64,000 bases of DNA from Amia ocellicauda (GCF_036373705.1 NC_089868.1:12711020-12775019); one strand, 5' to 3'; positions 40,301 to 52,261 are shown, counted from the stretch's first letter. Made by a program: numbers and translations. The notes: a model not told the origin generated them from the sequence alone.

Positions 40301-42891
40301 ATACGTAGAGCACATGGTATCTTAACAGTTGATGGACTAAGGATCCTACTTTAATTTCATTCTTAACATGTGGCCGGCACTCCAGTAGTCAGGAGTGACT
40401 TTGATCAGTCATATTGTGATTGCATTGATCGTTGTACTGTATAGAGGAAGAAACAATGGACACATGAGTTTATGCGCTTAATCTGGGAATAAAGCAGAAT
40501 ATAAGATTGATTTCCTCTTATGTATATAAATTGATCATCTGGATCATTTGGAGTCCGTGGATATGAATTGGAGAATATGAACTTTCATGTTTTGTACTTT
40601 TTCGTGTGTTTTATGCTGCCATCTCACTGAAGTCGAATGTGTTGCAGGCGCATCATCTCCGCTGCCTGAATGACTTTGTAGAAGCCCAGTCCACGTACTA
40701 CGCACAGTGTTACCAGTACATGGTGGACCTGCAGAAACAGCTGGGAAGGTATGGCATATTCAACACAATACTTCCAAGGCCCATTTTATTTCATCACATA
40801 AAAGCCAGCAATGCGCTCGGAAGAAATGCGCTTATCGTCTTTCAAGAACAACCGCTTCCAGATTTATATTTACTTTCAGGCCACAGCAATTTTCATTTAA
40901 CACGCTTTAATTCAAGGACGCAAGCCCAATTAGCTCTCCTTTTTATTGGCAGAAGATATTAATGAAACAAGTTAAGGGGCCATGGTGCACACTCCATCAG
41001 TGGCTGTATGAACCTGAAAAATGAACTACACTTGGCATATTATGTATGCATGAGCATTTCATTGAACGTCTTCTACTTTTTCAGCCGGTATAAATAGAAG
41101 TCTTAAGTTCTCGCACTCCCAGGGAAAGGCCGTTTAAAAAGGCTTTTTTTTTTTTCCCTAAGAGGACAATTATTTTCCTTTTTTTTTTTTTTTTTTTTCC
41201 TTCCCTAAAGCAATACGAAAGGAATTGACATCATAAACTAGCTATTTAAATGACCAAAATTGTTATAGACTAATAATAATAATTTTGTATTTTGCTGGTA
41301 ACACTTTTTAACACTCGCAGCCATGTAATATTAAAAGGGCAAATTATGTTCATCCTAAATTTAACTGGAGTTCCACAATGAACCCTGTATTCTGTCTGTT
41401 TGCTTGTTGACTGTGATCACATGACACAGTCACTGCCCACTTGACCCGACCTGCGGCCACACTGTCCCCCCAGCTTGGAGATGGGCCTGTTCAAGCAGTG
41501 AACTTTAATGCTCTGCTGAGAACAAGAAGCCAGTGGGTTTTTTCCTCACGCGTGGATCACATTACTCTCTTGCCTTTTTGTGTCTCTGTTTGTCCTCAGA
41601 ATAATGCAGGGTTGTGGAATAAAATAACTAAGACCTAACAGAATTCTGCACAATCAGTATTTTTCTCGATCTAGATCTTGGCAGTTGAAATGGAAATGTC
41701 GTGGTATTACTTATTTCTCTATTGGACAGATTTCAATCTTTCCCGGGGGGAATAAAATCCTAACGTGTGTTTATTGGGTCTCGTCTCCACAGCTTTCCAT
41801 CCACGTTTTCTTCTAACAACAATCAGTCTCCCTCGCGTTCTGGGCCCAGCGTCTCTGTCCCCACCATCCCCGTCTCGGCCTCCCTCTCTGCCCCGTCCAA
41901 CTCCATGAGCTCTCCGGGCTTCAACGAGCTGCGGGCGTCCAGCGGCAGCAGGAAGGCCCGGGTGCTGTACGATTACGACGCGGCGGGCAGTAGCGAGCTG
42001 TCTTTACTGGCCGATGAGGTAGGGTCATCGTCGCAACGCTCTTTGGGGGTTCACCGCAGTCAAGCAACCATCTGCCTGGATATTCGCAGTGGGCTACACA
42101 GGCTTTAAGATAATAGTCTTCATTCATCATCTAGTAGACATGTATGATTGTGTTTTGTAGCATTTTGTTTAGTTTTTAGTTGTTGTCTTTAGTTTTTTTG
42201 CTTAAGGAAGAAATTCAGATCTGTTGCATTTCATGTGCTGTGCACACACCCATAACTCTTAGCAATATTGTTTTTGTGTGGAAATGAACCACTGTGCCTG
42301 ATACGCACATTAAGAAAGGTTTGTATCTGACTGCGTTTCTGCTTCAGTAAGTCTCTAAAGCAGGTTTATTTAATAAAAAATATTTTGCAGCTCTAGAGCT
42401 CTGCAGTCCTATTTAAAAAAAAAAAATTATGAAAAGCATTCTCAATTTAAAGTTTAAGAAAAGAGTGAATATGGAATATTAAAACTACAACAGATGCAAA
42501 CAATGAATGTTTAACAATTTGGCAGGTAAGAGATAATGCATTATAACTTTTGGTGGAATGTATTATTTAAAACCTAGTGTTTCACGAATTGTGGAAAATA
42601 CATCAAAGGCCTATTGATTGTTTTCTTATTATTTTCAGTTCCAGGGAGCTGTGTCCTACTGTACTCAGTCAGCTTTATTTAAGGAGTTTATTTATTGAAA
42701 TGTAGTCTGTTGATCCTATGAAGTAAATGTGCCGTGCCTTTTTTGTGAGGGAGTCAAGTGAAAGGTCTGTTTTTGTCTTCCAGGTGATCACAGTGTGCAG
42801 TGTCCCAGGAATGGACTCAGACTGGTTAATGGGAGAGCGGGGAAACCAGAAAGGAAAAGTGCCTATTACCTACCTTGAGCTGCTAAACTGA
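31338..42891 (+). CDS. sh3glb1: Endophilin-B1 (SH3 domain GRB2-like, endophilin B1), complete
   Basis: A membrane-curving N-BAR/SH3 protein; in mammals it acts at mitochondria, Golgi and autophagosome membranes and binds Bax and UVRAG. Constitutive coding exons: 31338-31400, 32241-32382, 34112-34240, 34808-34941, 35946-36038, 40002-40091, 40648-40748, 41793-42018, 42784-42891. A further microexon pair is listed separately. All junctions are GT-AG and in phase, giving 361 residues against 365 in human isoform 1. The N-terminus MDFNVKRLAADAGTFLSRAV is the amphipathic helix 0, the BAR core runs to about residue 250, a Ser/Pro-rich linker covers 255-300, and the SH3 domain is about 304-361 (ARVLYDYDA, DWLMGERG, GKVPITYLELLN). 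Human has an extra upstream ATG (MNIMDF); here that codon is CTC, so translation should start at the second. A long intron 1 and a CpG promoter fit a ubiquitously expressed gene. Confidence 0.97.
36444..36469 (+). repeat. Poly(A) tract in sh3glb1 intron
   Basis: A run of over 20 A residues, without a recognisable retroposon body attached. Confidence 0.7.
36640..36750 (+). repeat. Intronic imperfect palindrome
   Basis: CCCGAGGACCCTCTACCCTA (36647) and its near-complement GGGTAGGGGGTCCTCTGGGG (36708) can form a stem of about 18 bp around a 40-base loop, in the intron before microexon 6a. Confidence 0.6.
37551..37589 (+). CDS. sh3glb1: sh3glb1 alternative microexon 6a (39 bp)
   Basis: Flanked by an acceptor (TGTGTGCTTTAG) and a GTAAAT donor, this 13-codon exon encodes QLNSSPPVADNPM. 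It matches the first part of the 21-residue insert of the longer, neuron-enriched human isoform (QLNSARLEGDNIM in human as I recall it). Its length is a multiple of three, so inclusion keeps the frame after residue 187, between two BAR-domain helices. If the donor is skipped the frame reads on for a few codons (to LHVKWLK and beyond), which explains a longer open frame here. Confidence 0.85.
39531..39554 (+). CDS. sh3glb1: sh3glb1 alternative microexon 6b (24 bp)
   Basis: An 8-codon exon, MWAEEVTK, between TGCTTACTAG and GTAAGT. It corresponds to IWAEEVTK in the second part of the human 21-residue insert. Phase 0 on both sides means it can be included alone or with the 39-bp exon. The near-identical peptide sequence shows purifying selection on a tiny exon. 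Confidence 0.88.
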
Positions 42892-43198
42892 GCTTCAGTG
42901 TGTGCTTATTACAGACGCTTATTACATATTTATATGCATCTAACTTTATATGAAGCAATTTAAAATGTCTTCCACACTTTTGTGTCTTATCGATACCTTA
43001 GCAGCTGGCAACAGATGACCAATGGTTATGTGGCAAAGAGCTGCATGCTAAATATCAGAGACCACAATTACTTCCCCTCAGAGCTTTCCATGTAAGTGTG
43101 CCAACATGACCATTTCATACTCGTTTGTTTGTTGAGTTTTTTTACTGAATATTTCACTAACTCCCAATGTCGGACTTTGTGTGCTGTAGTGCTAAAAA

Positions 43199-43204
43199 AA
43201 TAAA
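43199..43204 (+). terminator. sh3glb1: Candidate polyadenylation signal of sh3glb1
   Basis: AATAAA lies 308 bp after the stop codon, with a T/GT-rich stretch (GTTCCTTTTGTTTATATGGT) just beyond, as expected for a cleavage site. Further signals exist downstream (about 44011), so longer 3' UTRs are possible. Confidence 0.5.
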
Positions 43205-44300
43205 TTTCTTACTGCCAAGTGTTCCTTTTGTTTATATGGTTGAAAATCATGAATTACATTTTACAGACTGTTTTTAATCCAAAAAAAAAAAAAATTGCTA
43301 ACCAACAACAGTGTTGGAGACTATTTTGTTTCTTTCCACGTTTTCTTTCGCCATGTTGAGGGGCTGAGCTTCAGCTTTTTCAGAAATATCTTTACTTTTG
43401 TCCTTTCAAATGTGGCAGTTAATAAGTTTATTTTGCAGAATTTCACTTTTTTTTTGTTTGGTAGTTATTGATTTACCAGTCTCTTTCTCAACACATTAAC
43501 CTTGAGGATAACAAAATTACTTCAAAAACCTCTACAGTGGAACTTCATTAGATTTAGATGTAAATCCAACCCAAAATACCAATAAATGTAGGTACATTGC
43601 ATCAAGGAACACCTGGCTGAGATGGATTGATGTGCTTTCAATGTGGTCCATGTTTTATTTGATCACCCAAGTGTCAAGACATTTTCAGTTTGTGTTGCTA
43701 TCATATTTTAAATTCCAGTCTAATGCTGAGCACTTTGTAGTGAGATAGATGTGATGGGAACCCTGAAAAATATTCTTTAATGCAATACATTGTAAATATG
43801 ATCGAAATCCTATTTCAGGTACAACTATACAACATGAAGGTGAAGTGAATTTGGATATTTGCTGGGTCAATAGTGGTCTTAACTCTAGACCGCACATACT
43901 GAAAATGACTGAATGATTTGAAACGATTTGGGCTTTTTATCCCAGGTTGAACTTGCAGGTAATAAAGGCCTCTTTCATTAATGAAGCTTAATCATTATGG
44001 TCCCATTATGCAATAAATATAAATGTACAGGTCAGTTGTGTAATGTCTGAAACCAAAAGTACATAAAGAGTTGACTTGCAATTTTTAAGAAGAATGGCAG
44101 TATTAAGGGAGAATCATGGCTTCATGCCAGATTAATATGAATTTATTCTTAAACCTACTGCAGCTCTTAGAGTAATTTAGAGTGCAGTATCCTTTTATAT
44201 AATAGAGGGATATAGTTAGGATACAGGCTTGTACTTATTTTTGTCATTTGATAAAATGTAAAGAAGTGACATGAATTTGTGTGTATATGTATGTATGTAT
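43205..44300 (+). other. Possible extended 3' UTR of sh3glb1 / intergenic
   Basis: AT-rich sequence without coding potential. It may be part of long sh3glb1 transcripts, as the mammalian gene also has a long 3' UTR. Confidence 0.35.
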
Positions 44301-44307
44301 GTATGTG

Positions 44308-44345
<38 letters not shown>

Positions 44346-44348
<3 letters not shown>

Positions 44349-45546
44349 TCACCTAAAGGATTATTAGGAACACCTGTTCAATTTCTCATTAATGCAATTA
44401 TCTAACCAACCAATCACATGGCAGTTGCTTCAATGCATTTAGGGGTGTGGTCCTGGTCAAGACAATCTCCTGAACTCCAAACTGAATGTCTGAATGGGAA
44501 AGAAAGGTGATTTAAGCAATTTTGAGCGTGGCATGGTTGTTGGTGCCAGACGGGCCGGTCTGAGTATTTCACAATCTGCTCAGTTACTGGGATTTTCACG
44601 CACAACCATTTCTAGGGTTTACAAAGAATGGTGTGAAAAGGGAAAAACATCCAGTATGCGGCAGTCCTGTGGGCGAAAATGCCTTGTTGATGCTAGAGGT
44701 CAGAGGAGAATGGGCCGACTGATTCAAGCTGATAGAAGAGCAACTTTGACTGAAATAACCACTCGTTACAACCGAGGTATGCAGCAAAGCATTTGTGAAG
44801 CCACAACACGTACAACCTTGAGGCGGATGGGCTTCAACAGCAGAAGACCCCACCGGGTACCACTCATCTCCACTACAAATAGGAAAAAGAGGCTACAATT
44901 TGCACAAGCTCACCAAAATTGGACAGTTGAAGACTGGAAAAATGTTGCCTGGTCTGATGAGTCTCGATTTCAGAGTCAGAATTTGGCGTAAACAGAATGA
45001 GAACATGGATCCATCATGCCTTGTTACCACTGTGCAGGCTGGTGGTGGTGGTGTAATGGTGTGGGGGATGTTTTCTTGGCACACTTTAGGCCCCTTAGTG
45101 CCAATTGGGCATCGTTTAAATGCCACGGCCTACCTGAGCATTGTTTCTGACCATGTCCATCCCTTTATGACCACCATGTACCCATCCTCTGATGGCTACT
45201 TCCAGCAGGATAATGCACCATGTCACAAAGGTCGAATCATTTCAAATTGGTTTCTTGAACATGACAATGAGTTCACTGTACTAAACTGGCCCCCACAGTC
45301 ACCAGATCTCAACCCAATAGAGCATCTTTGGGATGTGGTGGAACGGGAGCTTCGTGCCCTGGATGTGCATCCCACAAATCTCCATCAACTGCAAGATGCT
45401 ATCCTATCAATATGGGCCAACATTTCTAAAGAATGCTTTCAGCACCTTGTTGAGTCAATGCCACGAAGAATTAAGGCAGTTCTGAAGGCGAAAGGGGGTC
45501 AAACACAGTATTAGTATGGTGTTCCTAATAATCCTTTAGGTGAGTG
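44346..45546 (+). mobile_element. Tc1-like DNA transposon, nearly complete
   Basis: About 1.2 kb, bounded by inverted repeats CACTCACCTAAAGGATTATT and its complement and flanked by TA inside (TA)n microsatellites at both ends (44310-44345 and 45547-45595). The transposase is the only gene. The first frame (44494-44991) has the paired-like DNA-binding region and the first catalytic Asp (WSDESRF). The second (about 44960-45514) starts around RVRIWRKQ and has the second Asp (QQDNAPCH) and final Glu (NPIEHLWD), then the usual ending KGGQTQY. All three DDE residues survive, but a short deletion between DESRF and RVRIW shifts the frame, so the copy should be inactive. The rest is uninterrupted, so the insertion is fairly recent. 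Confidence 0.95.
44494..45514 (+). pseudogene. Tc1 transposase gene broken by one frame shift
   Basis: A DD34E-type cut-and-paste transposase in two overlapping frames. The N-terminal part includes a helix-turn-helix (LSISQSAQLLGFSRTTISRV) and a second one (LTEITTRYNRG...). The C-terminal part carries the GGGGVMVWGMF stretch and the last two catalytic residues. The break is at about 44970-44985, where several codons expected from Tc1 relatives are missing. Typical Tc1 transposases are about 340 residues; the sum of both pieces fits this. Confidence 0.93.
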
Positions 45547-46325
45547 TATATATATATATAGATATATATATAGATATATATATAGATAGATATAAAATCT
45601 GTTTAGATGTATGCATTTTATTTGTATGACAATCTATACAACTCTCAAATATTTGATTTGATGAATATATTGTTTTATATTCCATGCACATTTTCTCTGT
45701 GCAGAGTTTTTATTACAATAACCAAATCAAATGCACATTTTCCCTCTCATATCTCTGATTTATGCAGCGCAGTATTTCAGCATTCAATAAAATAAAATCT
45801 CTAATCTCTAAGTATATAGTTGTTTTGGAAACATTTTATGAAAATTGGCATTTTGGAAGACACTAAAAAACTAAAAAATAATAGATAAAAAAAAATATAT
45901 TTATACATAAACACACACTAAGGTTATTAACTGCTTTCAGCAACCTTGTCCCCTGCTGTTTTAAAAATAATTGGGATGTAACATTATGGGAGCCTTTACG
46001 AGCTCTAATCCTTAAAGCAGCTGACATTTCAAGGCAACCATCTGAAGGTTTAATCAATTAAAGTATTGAAATATTAAACGGGTTTTCATAGAAAAAGGTT
46101 TAAGACTGAACAAAATCCCTCGAGATGGAAAATCTCATTTAAGATGTAGAGGAACCCAGGATGCTTCTGAGAATAGGTGCAACAAACCCAATTAATAGAG
46201 CCTAAAACTTTCTTTTTAGACGCACTAGGGGAACATTGCTGCGAAACCGTAACTGTACAATCCGTGAGAAACGTCGGGATCGTTGCGGGACCAATGGAGG
46301 CCGATTTCACCACCTGGATCAGTAC
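45547..46325. other. Microsatellite and AT-rich noncoding stretch
   Basis: (TA)n/(GATA)n repeats to about 45595, then AT-rich sequence without exons. TTTAAT at about 46050 would be an ATTAAA signal for the minus strand, suitable for the candidate gene next to it. Confidence 0.5.
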
Positions 46326-46327
46326 TG

Positions 46328-48712
46328 TTAAAGCCAGGCAAGATTTCCTGCAGGTAAATGTGTCCTAATCTGAAAAACACACTTGAGATCGGTATCCACA
46401 ACAAAGCAGCCTTGTGTCAGAGGAAACGCAAGGTAATTGGTTAATGTGAGGAGGGCATTCTGTCGCCCCCGTGCTGGGAAGAGAGATGACTTTTGCCACA
46501 AGCTGTCTAAGCCTGAAGCTCTGTGGCTCCTTGCAGAGATTTCTCTTCTGATGTGAGAAGCAGCCTCCTTGGCTTTTGTCCAGGCCTCCCAATCCAGCGC
46601 TTCGGAGAAGATAGTGCTTGAAGAAACATTTTTGTAGATGTTTTTTCTTACTAAAGGGCACTGGCAGCGCCGCACTTCTTCCTCCTCTTTCAACTGAAAA
46701 AACGAAGGAAAATGAAGTTATTGGTTAAAATCTCACCTCCTTTTGGAGTTTGTGACCTTTGCGTGGAGGGGTTGTGCACAATTTTGGACTGCTGTCTATT
46801 TTACAGCACTTTGGAAAAGGCTGACATCAACCTTGGGTCTGATCTCTTATATTATGTAAATTTTTCACGAATGTAAATCTGCTCTGGTTGCTATAAATAT
46901 CCTCCCCCGAATGTGCCAGGGTTGATGGGAGAGAGCTGTCAATTAGGGCCGCTGGGGAATGCAAGTGAAGAGGAGACGGTACTACACAGCATGAAAGATA
47001 AACAGGCTCTTGAGAAACAAACTTGCATTTTTTTTATTTTGTTTTTTAAATGACAGTTTTGCTTTCTTCAACAGAAATCTTATTTACTGACTTATTTATT
47101 TGCCATATTTTGTCTTTTCTCTGTCTTTTATTGAAAACCACACAAAAGTAAGACTTTGGCCTAGTTTAAAACATAATTTTGACCTACCCAATCCTGGTAA
47201 TCCCAAGCAGAAGAAAGAATGGTGGTGTGATGTGGGTTTATTTTACAGTCAATCATATCTCTGTTTTTGTATTAGATTTTTTATTTTTTATTTGAAAAGC
47301 TTATTTCAGTGAATTCAGAAATTAATATGGACATTTTAAAATAGTCCTACTAAAACCAGTTTACCACTTTTAATTAATCATAAACAGGAGCTCAGTGTAC
47401 AGTACTATTTGAATAAGTGATTCAACTGGTCTTTTAGATTTTCTGGTTTTAAGGTAGGTGAAATGTAGATTTGATTATGTGTAGAATATGGTTTACCTTC
47501 TCCTGTGAAGTTGGTGTAGTTTGGCTTTATAAACACTAGAGGGTGCCTGAGTGGTTCTTGCTACTGCAGTAATGAACTGATGAAAGAAACAGAATCTGAA
47601 AAAAGTAATTTCCATCCGTTCTCAGTCACAGATTATATGTTGAGCTAACTGAGCTGACCTGTATCTCAATTATCCATAATGAAGGGATAAGAAATACTAA
47701 CACAAACCCCTTTCTCACTACATTAATACCAACATACCTTACAAACAAGTAATTTAAGTACAGCTTCCAAAAGAACGGCTCCTGTCTAAAACATAGTCCA
47801 GAAGATCTGACAAATATCCGCCAGGTTCCATCCACGTCCTGTGTGGCAAACCACCTAAAAAAATGACAAGTTGATACATTAATGTATTGCGATGGTTGTG
47901 TGCGCTCTGGCACCCGGTTACCCACGGCCACCTGCTGCGTGTTTCTCGCTTTTTAGAGCGTGGGTTTGTGTTGCTCTGCTAACCGGAGAGACACAAACAA
48001 ATCCGGAGAGGGGCGAGGAGAGCTGGAGAGGAGAGAGAGCGCTGCATTGAAGTTGCCCAGTCCTCGCCTAGGAGATGAGCAGCCTGCGACAGCTGGGGAG
48101 CAGGCGTCTCGGTTGGTCCCTGTTTAAAAGTTCTCATTCCTCCTTTTCTTTTTCTTTCTCCAAAAGGTTTGCAGTCTTATATCATCATTACAATAACAAG
48201 AATACTAACACGGCCACAGTAACAGAATTTGGTCAATCCATTAAACCAACACACAGACAGATTCATCTTCTTCACTGGTTCACTGGTACATTTATTGCTG
48301 ACAATGAGTGGGGGTTCAGTCAGTTGCATCTTGATGTGATTATTAGATCTATTCACACACAAACTGCACACCACATCAACTTTATTTCCTTCCAGCCCAC
48401 GTGAACAGCGAGTTCTCCGCTAGCAAGCTCCTATCCATTAACATTTTTTGAAGATGGCAGACTGCAGGGAGAAGGTCTGAAATGAAATTGGCCGTCTTCC
48501 GTTTGGGATCTCGCGCACGACTACTTTTTCATTTCCACACCTCCAGAAAACGGAGCTGCGGGAACACGATCCCATATCTGTGTATTTGTGGGCCGCGGCA
48601 CGCGTTCTAACGGCCCCAGGTCTCCTCTCTCGTATGACTCGGCGCGGCGGGTACTTACTGGAACGCGCTGTGCAGCCCTCGTGGCGCGGCGCTCGCAAAT
48701 TGCCAGATGCAT
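46328..48712 (-). CDS. Candidate two-exon gene from a CpG island, product unknown
   Basis: Exon 1 (48712-48659) has an ATG in a CpG-rich patch, 18 codons (MHLAICERRATRAAQRVP) and a perfect GTAAGT donor. Exon 2 (46693-46328) has a strong acceptor (CCTTCGTTTTTTCAG) and joins in phase 0. It stays open for 121 codons starting LKEEEEVRRCQCPLVRKN, with WEAWTKAKEAASHIRRE in the middle, to a stop. The 139-residue product is charged and I recognise no domain, signal or membrane segment. A second frame of exon 2 is also open for 98 codons, which weakens the coding claim; a noncoding RNA from the CpG island is the main alternative. A possible cassette exon lies at 47738-47854. Confidence 0.3.
47738..47854 (-). 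other. Possible cassette exon of the candidate gene
   Basis: 117 bp between an acceptor ending TTTTTTTAG and a GTATGT donor on the minus strand. In the frame set by exon 1 it meets a stop after 22 codons. In another frame it is fully open (WFATQDVDGTWRIFVRSSGL...). It might belong to a different start or be a poison exon. Confidence 0.25.
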
Positions 48713-48730
48713 CGCCCGCTGTGGTAATAT
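47940..48730. promoter_or_regulatory. CpG island / probable promoter
   Basis: CpG dinucleotides cluster at 47990-48120 and especially 48500-48720 (GGCCGCGGCACGCG, GGCGCGGCGGG, GGCGCGGCGCTCGC), in strong contrast to the AT-rich flanks. A plus-strand frame begins with ATG at 48075 (MSSLRQLGSRRLG) but has no good donor. A minus-strand first exon fits better. The island may drive transcription in both directions. Confidence 0.55.
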
Positions 48731-51700
48731 TGAAATTGCAGGCCTTTGATTTCGGAAGAAAAATGTTTTCTGTTATCTGACTTTTTATTTGTTTTGTATA
48801 TATAAATATCTTTGATTACCATGCATGTCATCGAGCTTATTAAGTGTTCTGTTGGATCTAGGGTTTGTTAACATTTTCTTCCTCTCTCCCCTCCCTCTGT
48901 GTTTGTGTTTTTAACCCTCCCACTGTCTAATCAGAAGTCTTTTTCTGGCAGTAATTGCTTTAATCCAAAGCCAGTAATGGGCTTTTAATTTTTACGTCCT
49001 GTCTTTTAGTTTTTTTCTTCCTTTTTTTCATAACAATTAGATCTTTTTTTTTTTTTTTCTCCCTGACAGGCTTTGCACTTCTTACATGATTAATATCAAA
49101 CACCTCTTCCCGATTTTCCTGCTGTGAGAGCGTGTGATATGAACTGCAGTCTCCAAAGATTTGAACCAAAAGCCACCCATCGATACACAAGTTTAGGATG
49201 CACGGTTTGGCCTGAGGGAGTTGGGCCCTCAACAAACACACCAGCCTTTCTTCTTTATGCGACTGCTAAGGCAAGTCAAGACACCCACACGCTGAAGATA
49301 ATTACTTTGTCATTCCTCCTGAATGTTTACTGTGACTTATTAATCCACCTCAAATCCCCTTCACTTTTATTTTTATCTCTGCTCTTGCCATTTACCATTT
49401 AAGCATTTAACAAAGTAGTGAGGACAGGACTCATCTGGAGGAATAGGGAGAACAAGTTACCCTCCGAACCTCGAGGCGGTTGTGTGGCAGCGAGTTTTCA
49501 ATGTCACACAGGCAGCCGTCACGGCGTACAGCGAGGCAGGTTCATCAGAGAGGGCGGGGGGGGTTACAGGAGGCGGATGACAACATGGACATCATAGCAA
49601 TTCTCCCGAGTTCTGTCACAAAGCACTTTTACCGAAGGAAAGTGGCATTGAACTACACACTAGGGATCTGGAAGGTCACAAAGAACTGCTCCAGTACACA
49701 ATGCAAAATATTGGGATATATCTAGCGAACGTGCAGGGGATTTGAAGCAAAAAGTGTATTCCATTTCTCCTCGTCTCGGTGTTTGTATTCGTATCCGCTA
49801 ATTAATTTGTAAGAAGAACAAATGCTGACAACCACTGTGATCTAGCTTCAGAAATATGAGCCGGCACAATTAATTAAATGAAATCGCTCAAAAAGTAAAC
49901 TCTACAATCCTCTCTCCGTCTGAAGACGCTTTTAAAATCGTATTCCCTGCGTGCCGTCCCTCGCACAACATCTGAACCAGTGGGAGTTTGGTTAATGAAG
50001 ATTGGGGGAAGTAAATGAGAAGACTGGGCTATTGTGTTTGTATAAACTTTAATGGACTAGAAAGAAAATAAAAAAATCACACACGGGGATATTAAATAGT
50101 CATTGATTATCCTCACAGAATGCTACCAAACACAGCTTCCTATTAGTGCACTGTGTCACACCAATGACTTATTTTAATTAAAAAAGAATGGTTCAATCAG
50201 AAATGTCCAGATCAGATGCTATCCTCTTGTTTTCCAACTATCCATCTATGTTAATAGAGGTCAGAAGAAGGGATAGGAAGGTGGGAATGTTTGTTTGTTT
50301 CAGTTTGATCAGATTGCTAACCCAAAACAGCATCTTTAAAATTACAGAAAATTGGGACCATTAACACAAACAAAAACACATCATACTTCTCCCTGCACAA
50401 CATCCTCTTTCTGTCTTTGACGCCGAGACAAATCCATATCATTTTGTGGATTTTCTAGCGGTTCTACTTTAATCTTCATTTGCATTTTTCCATCATTGGG
50501 AAAGATAAGCAATTTGAAGATTTTGTTTCCTGATTACCCGAGGTTTAGACCATTCTGATAGTTGTGCTTTTCAGTTCTACTCGGGTGTATGAAATGGGAT
50601 TACACAATGAACAGCGCGCAGTACACACACAAACACGAGTGCTCATGTAGTTCGGATGTTCGGAGGCACGCGTATGTTGACTGCGAGGACGCAGCTGCAG
50701 ATTCCCGTCTTCCTCACCCTAAAATGAGCTGACACAGCCTCTCCTCTTGCTCAGATAATAAGGAGTGTGCCAAACCTCTTCCTCTCTGGGAGCAGACAGA
50801 GATCAGACCTCTGACCCCAGCGTTGGAAGCTCCCTGTGTAAACCCATTGATTCACACAGTCCCTGCACTGAAAGTGGTACAGGACTCGGATTTGTCAAAC
50901 CACGTTGCACAGGCCGATTAGGGATTCGGTCAAGAAACAGCAAGAAATAAACTACCATTAATTGCACAAGCAGGAAAACAAAAACTCCCCCCAGCACAAA
51001 TCTGAGCAAATGTTTATTCTAAAGTAAAGATTATTTCATTTATGGTTGATCGTCGAAGAACATAGAAAATAACTGCTTTTAAATGCATTTGCACTATTCC
51101 ATAATGAGGGGAAAACAAAGCAACAGCTTGATAAAATAGCGTCACAAAGGGAGATGACAGCCAGTGTAGAGCTGTCATGCCATGCAGAATTGCTGTTGCT
51201 AAATCTCTTTAAAGCAAGCATGGTATCTAGGTCAATTGTTTAAACGTCATGTCTATAACTGCTACCAATGATCGGTGGTGGTTTGGTTTACGTTTTCTTC
51301 CCCATGCAGTAGGCCTAAACCATATCAATTTAAGAAAAGGTTAAGGTATGTGCTTTGTATTTTTATATCAGTTTATGAAGTACAGATCGATCGCAGTGGT
51401 GAAAAAGAAGACCGTCCATTTTTGAACCAGTAATACATTCCCATCATGAAAAGGAAACCTGACAGCTGAAGCATCAACCAATTGTTCTCTGTGGAGATGG
51501 ATTCTGAAAGGAAGAAAAAAATAAAAAAAAACTTCAATTAATCTTTTTCTAAAAGGTGAATCATCCCGGCCACATCAAAGCGTGAATCACGGCGCATTTG
51601 AAATGATTCCAAAAACGTTTCTTGTGACACATTAGATCTCTTGGAAATTGAGCGTCTTTTTTTGGCGGGAGATCCAAGCTATCTCTCCTCAGCAGTGCAC

Positions 51701-52230
51701 AGCGGGCGGTTCCTCGCTGTCCTGGGTTGATAGCTACTCTCCCGGCAAAATCAAAGGTATTGACCACCCCCCACTTCCTCTTCCCTCAATGGTCAATAAC
51801 AGCAGCAGGAGAGATTTCCTTCTGTAATGCCTTTAACGGTGAAAGCGTTAACCTGGAGACACACTGGATGGTTAAAGCGAGGGGCTTCGGCTCAATTATC
51901 GTAAGCAACGAGCCAAGAGTGACTCACGATTCATGATTTAGCGAAAACACAGATGAGTTTGATCCGAAGGAACGTTAAGAGCCTTTTTGGGCAGGCTGGC
52001 TGTGAAAGTGTACTCGACTGACAAAATCCCTGCATTCACATTCACAACTTATAAAGAATGACACCGGTGCCGGAGCGATGTCACGGAGTGCCGACGCCAC
52101 CGAAATCAATGCGCCTGCAGGGGACAGGAAGTAGAGGAAGGACAGGAAGGGAATTTGCCAATCCAGAAATCGCCAAGATGGTCTGCCAGAGTGATTGATT
52201 CAGGTTAAAGACAAACCACACCAAGACAAG
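48731..52230. other. Intergenic stretch, possible conserved regulatory DNA
   Basis: No supported exon. The part at about 49790-50010 has moderate GC content with several TAATTA-type homeodomain words (GCTAATTAATTTG, CACAATTAATTAAATG) and little repeat character, which is how developmental enhancers often look. This is only an impression. Confidence 0.3.
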
Positions 52231-52250
52231 GGCCAGGTAACAATCGTTTT

Positions 52251-52261
52251 TTTATTTTATT
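52251..52261 (-). terminator. selenof: Polyadenylation signals of selenof
   Basis: Two overlapping AATAAA hexamers on the minus strand (TTTATTTTATT on plus), about 650 bp after the stop codon and about 85 bp after the SECIS element. Confidence 0.65.

Noticed and set aside
44167..44352. Frame with alternating Tyr-Ile
   Set aside because: It is a translation of (TA)n and GTAT repeats next to the Tc1 element.
48075..48404. Plus-strand 109-codon frame in the CpG island
   Set aside because: After about 13 codons it becomes low-complexity Ser/Phe-rich sequence, with no good donor and no recognisable domain.
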